Positions 58,585-64,000 of a stretch of 64,000 nucleotides of DNA are shown piece by piece. The notes beneath the pieces are model-generated. The model saw nothing but the letters and a program-made list of their open reading frames with translations. It was not told the origin of the DNA and searched no databases. Positions within the stretch are counted from its first letter, which is position 1. The number at the start of each line of letters is the position of its first letter. Source of the stretch: Eublepharis macularius (lineage: Eukaryota; Chordata; Lepidosauria; Squamata; Eublepharidae); the NCBI RefSeq assembly GCF_028583425.1, contig NC_072795.1, positions 68,338,001 through 68,402,000 on the forward strand. Reading direction: 5' to 3'. The position numbers and the translations under genes are program-made.

Positions 58585-59031
58585 CAGGGGTCATTTTGTA
58601 GAAAAAGAGCTGGAGGAACTTCGTAGCATAACTCATTAGCATAACTCATTAGCATATGTCACACCCCTTGACATCACCAGAAGTGTGTCATTAGCATAAC
58701 TGATTTGCATATGCCACACACCCTGACATCACCTATCCTGGCTGTTTTGGACCCAATCCTGGCCATTCAGGGCCAAAATTGGGCCCAAAATGGCAAATAG
58801 GGGCTGAAAATGGCTGAAAAGGGGCCCAAAAAGGTCAGGATCAAGCTGCTGCTGAGCAGGATAGTGATCCACCACCCGTCAGAGGCCTGATCCGGGCCGT
58901 TTCGGACCCAATCCAGGCCAAAACAGGCCCAAATGTCCAAGAGTCAGGTGGGCAGGGCCACCTGACATGTGACCTCTTTGGGGAACTGCCGGAACTGCAT
59001 TCCTGCACGTTCCCCCTCAAAATGAGCCCTG
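58585..59031. mobile_element. hAT-type non-autonomous transposon
   Basis: The perfect 8-bp duplication TACTTAAC (58577-58584, 59032-59039) flanks CAGGGGTCATTTTG and CAAAATGAGCCCTG. Internal short tandem repeats include AACTCATTAGCAT units and GGGCCAAAATTGGGCCC-like palindromes. The right subterminal GTGACC ... GGAACTGC is like that of the 33063/62574 family. Confidence 0.88.
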
Positions 59032-59154
59032 TACTTAACTCAAATGCATTAGAGTATTAGAATTTCAAACAGGACTGGAGAAAAATGACCTGTGCCTTTA
59101 ATAGATACTGAAGCTTTTCATGGTATACAGGTAAATATATCACCTGGTAAACAA

Positions 59155-59424
59155 TTTAATAACAACAACAACAACATTCGATTTATATACCACTCTTCAG
59201 GACAACTTAATACCCACTCAGAGCAGTTTACAAAGTATGCCATTATTATGCCTACAACAAAACACCCTGTGAGGTGGGTGGGGCTGAGAGAGCTCCAGAG
59301 AGCTGTGACTAGCCCAAGGTGACCCAGCTGGCTTCAAGTGGAGGAGTGGGGAATCAAACCCGGCTCTCCAGATAAGAGTCCCACGCTCTTAACCACTACA
59401 CCAAACCACTACACCAAATTTCCT
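59155..59424 (-). repeat. tRNA-derived SINE
   Basis: Reversed copy with an AACAACAACAACAACA tail at the left, TCTTCAGGACAACTTAATAC, CCTGTGAGGTGGGTGGGGCT and the head TTTGGTGTAGTGGTTAAGAG. The last 16 bases of the head (AACCACTACACCAAA) are duplicated at 59391-59419. Confidence 0.85.
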
Positions 59425-60345
59425 AGTAAGCTTCTGTTAAAGGATTGCCAACTGCCTGGAAAAAATGCCCTGTCCCTTTAATACAGGCTTAATGGGATGT
59501 TATTTACTTCCATGCCATGAAAAGCTTCTGCTGCCCTTTTCCACTCATCAAACCTTTGTTAAGGGGACAGGACATTTTCTCCAGACCTGTTGTCAACACT
59601 ATCTCTAAATTCAATAGGTAGGCTTAGTCAAGCCATTCTCCATCTGAACTCCAGCCTACAATGTAGGTTTACTAATACTCATCGGCCTTCCAAGGTTGTA
59701 GAAATGGGACAACATATGCAAATAACTTTGGGCATTCAGAAAGCACTGCATATAGGAAGAGTTGTTGCTTTCTCCACAACTGTTCAGAAAATGTTACGTG
59801 GGCTTCCCTACTTTCATCAATAAGACAGCAAGCACCAGCCTAAGATTTAAAAATGCCAAGTTTAATCACATAAATAATGATAAAAATTTGCTGAGCTCTA
59901 CAATGACCTTTCAGGGTTTACTTACTGAAAATTGTCTTATGCCTGGTTTGGGGAGTAACTGTGCTTAGCAAAATCAGACGCAACAGATTTTCACCCTAAG
60001 GAACTAGCTAAGGAACTAGCGCCTGTCCGTGTTTGAAGATTAACTCAAATGTCAGTTTTAATTCCAGTTTGACAGCATTGCAAGACAAGCAAATAGTAAT
60101 CTGGAGATGCCAGCACTAAACTAGGCATGGATAAGATAGCATGAGTGTGTTGCTGTGCCTTATTTGAATAATCCATCTGACAGCATTGCTCTTCTTTTAC
60201 AATCTCTAGTTAGTGTATCTGTTAAGTTGTCAGATATTCCAGAACCAACTAATGTTGCTGGATTAGCATTCTTATGGCATTTAAAAATAAGTGCTGTTTA
60301 TTATCACATAATCTGATTCTGACTTTGATGCTCACATCAGTTACA
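59425..60345. other. Intergenic, nothing recognised
   Basis: No gene or clear repeat. Confidence 0.3.
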
Positions 60346-61200
60346 GTATATGGGCCAGGAGCAAGGAGGCTTGGATTCTAGCCTCCACTAAACCGTGAAA
60401 CTCACCTCGAGTCATTCACTGGCCTTCGTCACACGGGCTTTTATTTAGCGCTAAAATGGCGCTATTTCCCGGCAAACATCCACCTTATTCCAACACTGTA
60501 GCGATTTTCTCTCTTCTGCTTTGTGCTTGATAGTTGCGCTATTTTGTGCCTCAGTGTGAATGCCTCACATCGATGTATTTCGCCTCGCAACGTCCTATGC
60601 CCTCCCTTCAATCCCAGAATCCATTTCTTCCTGCGACTCCCCTTTTTTTATTTTATTATGTCCTTATAACGCCATAACAACATAACACAATGCAAACTTT
60701 CTGCTGAAGTAAAAATGACTCAATCACCATGGCAGAGTCTTCAGCGATGGGGATCACGTTAGACAGAGAGTTTTCTGCGGGCAAAGGGCTATTTATATAA
60801 TTTCAACGTTGGAAAAACAAAAGGGTCGTAATGTTTTGCTCTAACGGAATGTTTATATGCTGTTATTCCGTTATAGCGGAATTAAACGCCAGAATAATAA
60901 AAAAAGGGGGGGAGGAGCTGCTTCTGCGCGGTTAGAGAGAACAGAACAGAGTGCTTCGGTGTGGACAGCTGGTGGCGCGAAGAGCCGTTAGGTGACCCAA
61001 AGAAACGTTACTGTGCCGATAACAGGTAGGACGCTATATGCTGTAAATTTAACGGAAGAGATGCCCGTGTGACGACGGCCACTCTCTCAGGCCAATCTAC
61101 CTCATAGGGTTGTTGTCAGGAGGAACTTCCAGGGGAGGGAGAACTATGCTGTTCTTGGAGGAAGCATGGGATAAAAATAAAACAAGTAATACTTGAAGGA
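60346..61200 (+). repeat. tRNA-derived SINE interrupted by a transposon
   Basis: The left half (CCAGGAGCAAGGAGGCTTGG ... GAGTCATTCACT) and the right half (ACTCTCTCAGGCCAATCTAC, CTCATAGGGTTGTTG, GGGATAAAAATAAAAC) join into one SINE of the 10684/39372 type once the insert at 60421-61080 is set aside. Confidence 0.7.
60421..61080. mobile_element. 660-bp non-autonomous DNA transposon with 3-bp target duplication
   Basis: The termini GGCCTTCGTCACACGGGC and GCCCGTGTGACGACGGCC are inverted repeats with one mismatch in 18. ACT occurs at both borders (60418-60420, 61081-61083) but should occur once in the interrupted SINE. CpG-rich, no protein frame. Superfamily unassigned: ACT does not fit the TWA preference of PIF/Harbinger, and the ends lack CACTA. 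Confidence 0.82.
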
Positions 61201-61246
61201 CTTGGAGAATTTTCAGAACCTGATATACGGTGGAGAAACATTTTGA

Positions 61247-61315
61247 CAGTGCAGTCCTAAACACCCTTCTAAGTCCACTGAAGTCAATGAGTGTAACTCT
61301 CCACAGGATTGCACC
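61247..61315. repeat. Short palindromic repeat
   Basis: CAGTGCAGTCCTAA at the left and AGGATTGCAC at the right form a hairpin around CCACTGAAGTCAATGAG. Same family as 39634. Confidence 0.55.
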
Positions 61316-61449
61316 GACAACCACCTACAGATAAATTCACAAACCAACAGTAAAAATTCACTATATAACACAAGTATGCAAGGCAGAGGAAAAATCTGAA
61401 CCAGAAGCTTCCCCTTGTACCTTCTTTTCAGCCTTTCTCCTGCTGTTGG

Positions 61450-61469
61450 GGTGGTGGTGGTGGTGGTGG
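61450..61469. repeat. (GGT)n microsatellite
   Basis: About six GGT units in a G-rich stretch. Confidence 0.75.
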
Positions 61470-61875
61470 GGTGGGGTGTATGCGTAAAAACCAGAAAGGC
61501 TGTTTTAAATGAGTTTGTATCAGGTTTTGGAATTTATTAGTAGCTGCAAAAGGATGATTGTTTATACTCACATTTCAGCCTTACTGCACTTTACAATGAC
61601 TGTGATTAATAGCCTTCATCACTCAATTCTATGCGACTTGTTCGAGAGTCTCTTGGTTTGCAGATCATCTGCGCATACTACACTCATAAGGCAGGGTAGT
61701 AACATCCCTGTATTTTAAACAATTCCCAGTAAATTAGCCAAGAAAGTGCGAGGGCACCCCCAGGAAAATCCTTGTACTTTGACATGTCTATGTTGCAGTT
61801 CAGATCCCTGGACATCACTGGTGGATCTCCCAGTGACATGAATGGCTTAAGGCTGCATTCTTTGTGGGAAACTCT

Positions 61876-62025
61876 GGTTGCTTCCACACACATTGGATAA
61901 TCCACTTTCAATACTCTTTAGTGAACATTTGGAACTGCTTTTCCATGTGTAGAACAAAAAATCCACTTCCAAAGGATTGCTAAAGTGCATTGAAAGTGCA
62001 TTATTCAACGTGTGTGGAAATGGCC
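61876..62025. mobile_element. 150-bp palindromic MITE-like element
   Basis: GGTTGCTTCCACACACATTG ... CACTTTCAAT at the left is mirrored by ATTGAAAGTG ... GTGTGTGGAAATGGCC at the right, with further pairing inward for about 70 bases per arm. No target duplication confirmed. Confidence 0.6.
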
Positions 62026-62392
62026 TATGTAAGACACTGAACATTCATTCACTACATGTGTGCTTATATAGACATAGATTTGTGTATATAATAATGTTTT
62101 TTTTCTTTCCGTTTTTCAGTTCCACCCCACTGCATTATTTTTGTAAAATGGGAATCTTTGATGGTAGACTCAAATGTTGCATTTTGTCTACAACATTTGC
62201 TGATTCACTGAATACCTTTGTTTTACCAGGAATCTTTACTGTTCAATTCAAATATTGTTACCATTCAAATATTATATTTTATAATCAGCTTATTGATTGA
62301 CTGAGTAGTTCTATCATACTTGTAATCTGTTTACAGTCACAGTGAGAAAGGTGGTCTATAAATGAAAATAAATACTATCTATTGATATACAT

Positions 62393-62420
62393 GCACACAC
62401 ACACACACACACACACACAC
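62393..62420. repeat. (CA)n microsatellite
   Basis: Uninterrupted run of about 14 CA units followed by GCATATGTATACATACATGC. Confidence 0.92.
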
Positions 62421-62573
62421 GCATATGTATACATACATGCACACCCACAACATTCCTTCAGTTCACAGGGCAAGTATAGACTAGCGTGGAAGAATAGGAG
62501 AAACATGTCCTGTCCCTTTAATAGAAGCTTAATCTGTGGAAATAGACAGCTGAAGCTTTTCATTTCATGAAGG

Positions 62574-62886
62574 CAGGGCTTTTTTTCTGGAAAAGAGGTG
62601 ATGGAACTCAGTGGTGGAACTCAGGACTGCACTTTGGGTCAGCTGGAACAAGGGGGGAGTTTTTTAAGTTTAAATCGCCCTTGGCAAAAATGGTCACGTG
62701 GCCAGTGGTCCCACCCCCTGATCTCCAGACAGAGGGGAGTTTAGATTGCCCTCCATGCAACAGCATGGAGGGCAATCTAAATGCCCCTCTGTCTGGAGAT
62801 CAGGGGGTGGGACCACTGGCCATGTGACCATTTTCAAGAGGTGCCGGAACTCTGTTCCACTGTGTTCCAGCTGAAAAAAAGCCCTG
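62574..62886. mobile_element. hAT-type MITE, long-hairpin form
   Basis: The perfect 8-bp duplication CATGAAGG (62566-62573, 62887-62894) flanks CAGGGCTTTTTTTC and GAAAAAAAGCCCTG. 62690-62830 is a long hairpin whose arms share GGTCACGTGGCCAGTGGTCC and GATCTCCAGACAGAGGGG. The left side has an extra GTGGAACTCA duplication. Confidence 0.92.
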
Positions 62887-62894
62887 CATGAAGG

Positions 62895-64000
62895 TAAATA
62901 ACATTTCACTAAAACTTTTATATTTCTGAAGGGCAATCATTCTCATCTTCACCCCCCTTTTTTTGCTAAGTGTGTCCTTTATTTGCATGTCACCTTTCAG
63001 TATCCTCCTCTGAGAGTACCATTTACAGTGGGAACTGTTTCCTTTAAGTGTTCCAGATCAGGGCAGACCATTATTTTTCAGGAGCTCCTTTGCCTCTGGA
63101 CAACTCCCTGGTCACACATGTAAAATGGCAATGGCTATAAGCCATGAAATGAACCCATATAGTGGTTAAGCATGTCAAAAGCACACAAATTTTTACCTGG
63201 TGGGTGAGACCTGGGTTTGAAAAGCTTTAAAGCTATTGGTCTTGAAGTATCACATCTGCTTGCTTCCAAGCAGTGAGAAATAAATGCCTTGGGCACCACA
63301 ATGAAGTTTATTGAAAAGTAGTAACAGTGGACCTACAGAGATGACAAAAAGCAGGCAGCAAGTCTTCACATTCTCCAGAACTCTTCTTCAGATTAGTTGT
63401 TCAGTACAGATGAGGAAGAAGAGAGAAGAAAAAGAAGTTCTGAGATATGATGAAAAGTTCCCTCATCAGTAACAACCAGGACAGAGCCCAGGAGGTGTTG
63501 CAGACTTAATTAAGTTGGATAGTGTCTGAGTACAAAGCAGATTTCAAACTGTACCAAGGGCTACTGCAACACTGTGGGATGAAATTGCTGCATTCTCTTT
63601 GAAGATATAAAAGCAAGCAGTAATTGGCATATACAAGTCTCTTGTTAGGCAGAGAGTAGATGTAAAGAAGAAAAGGTGGTATTATTTGTGTTAGCAAAAC
63701 TACAGAATAATTTAAGGCTTTGCGCTACATGGAGAATCTATAGAAGCTACTGGTTTCTTTTGGAGAAAGAGCACTGGAGATTTTTGGTGTCTGAAATATT
63801 TGCCTTTTTACCAACACACAAGCAGAGCATAATTAAGGCAAGCCTGCTCCCAAGAGCAGACAGCCTCTGTCACACACCTGCAAAACATTTGTCTCAAGGG
63901 CTGGCCTACACGCGCAGCAGAGTGGAGTGGTGTTGAGGCAGCAGAGTGCTGAGGTGGCAGAATGGACTGCGGAGGGGAGGAAGAATCATAGTTTTGAATG
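62895..64000. other. Intergenic to window end
   Basis: No gene or clear repeat. The next gene expected by synteny, NEURL1, is not seen. Confidence 0.3.

Noticed and set aside
53140-64000. Expected NEURL1 exons downstream of CALHM3 by synteny
   Set aside because: No open frame in this stretch resembles a neuralized (NHR) domain or RING finger; the gene probably starts beyond the window.

Overview
The window reads as vertebrate nuclear DNA, most likely from a squamate reptile. Genes are spliced and sparse. The spaces between them hold repeats typical of lizard genomes: a BovB/RTE-type LINE tail, 5S rRNA-derived and tRNA-derived SINEs, Penelope-like elements with a GIY-YIG endonuclease, and many short hAT-type DNA transposons with 8-bp target-site duplications. 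A gecko is possible, but the species cannot be fixed from the sequence.

Four host genes are recognised in the order known from human 10q24: PDCD11 (+, last four coding exons, 1459-6067), CALHM2 (-, 12576-14591), CALHM1 (-, 37330-41504) and CALHM3 (-, 47919-53139). The three CALHM genes look intact (319, 333 and 341 codons) and keep the conserved extracellular cysteines. In all three the last intron is phase 0 and falls right after a Ser-Gln pair, just before the fourth membrane helix; CALHM3 has one extra upstream phase-2 intron. PDCD11 is a ribosome-biogenesis factor with no expected link to the channels. CALHM1 and CALHM3 are known to form one heteromeric ATP-release channel, so that pair has a shared function as well as a shared location. 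NEURL1, the next gene in human, is not seen before the window ends.

Layout: 1-6.4 kb, end of PDCD11 with a LINE tail and a SINE in its intron; 6.4-12.5 kb, intergenic with a perfect-palindrome Penelope insertion, a second palindrome and SINEs; 12.6-14.6 kb, CALHM2; 14.6-37.3 kb, a long repeat-filled spacer with two GC-rich hAT elements, a Penelope fragment, palindromic elements and a 116-bp AAAG microsatellite; 37.3-41.5 kb, CALHM1 with an 815-bp hAT element in its intron; 41.5-47.9 kb, repeats; 47.9-53.1 kb, CALHM3 with a foldback/tandem-repeat element in its second intron; 53.1-64 kb, repeats including a 660-bp transposon nested in a SINE.

I found no unknown multi-gene system. The most unusual signals are transposon structures whose insertion events can be read from their target duplications, and conserved features of the CALHM trio. 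All similarity calls come from reading and memory of the families; no searches were run.
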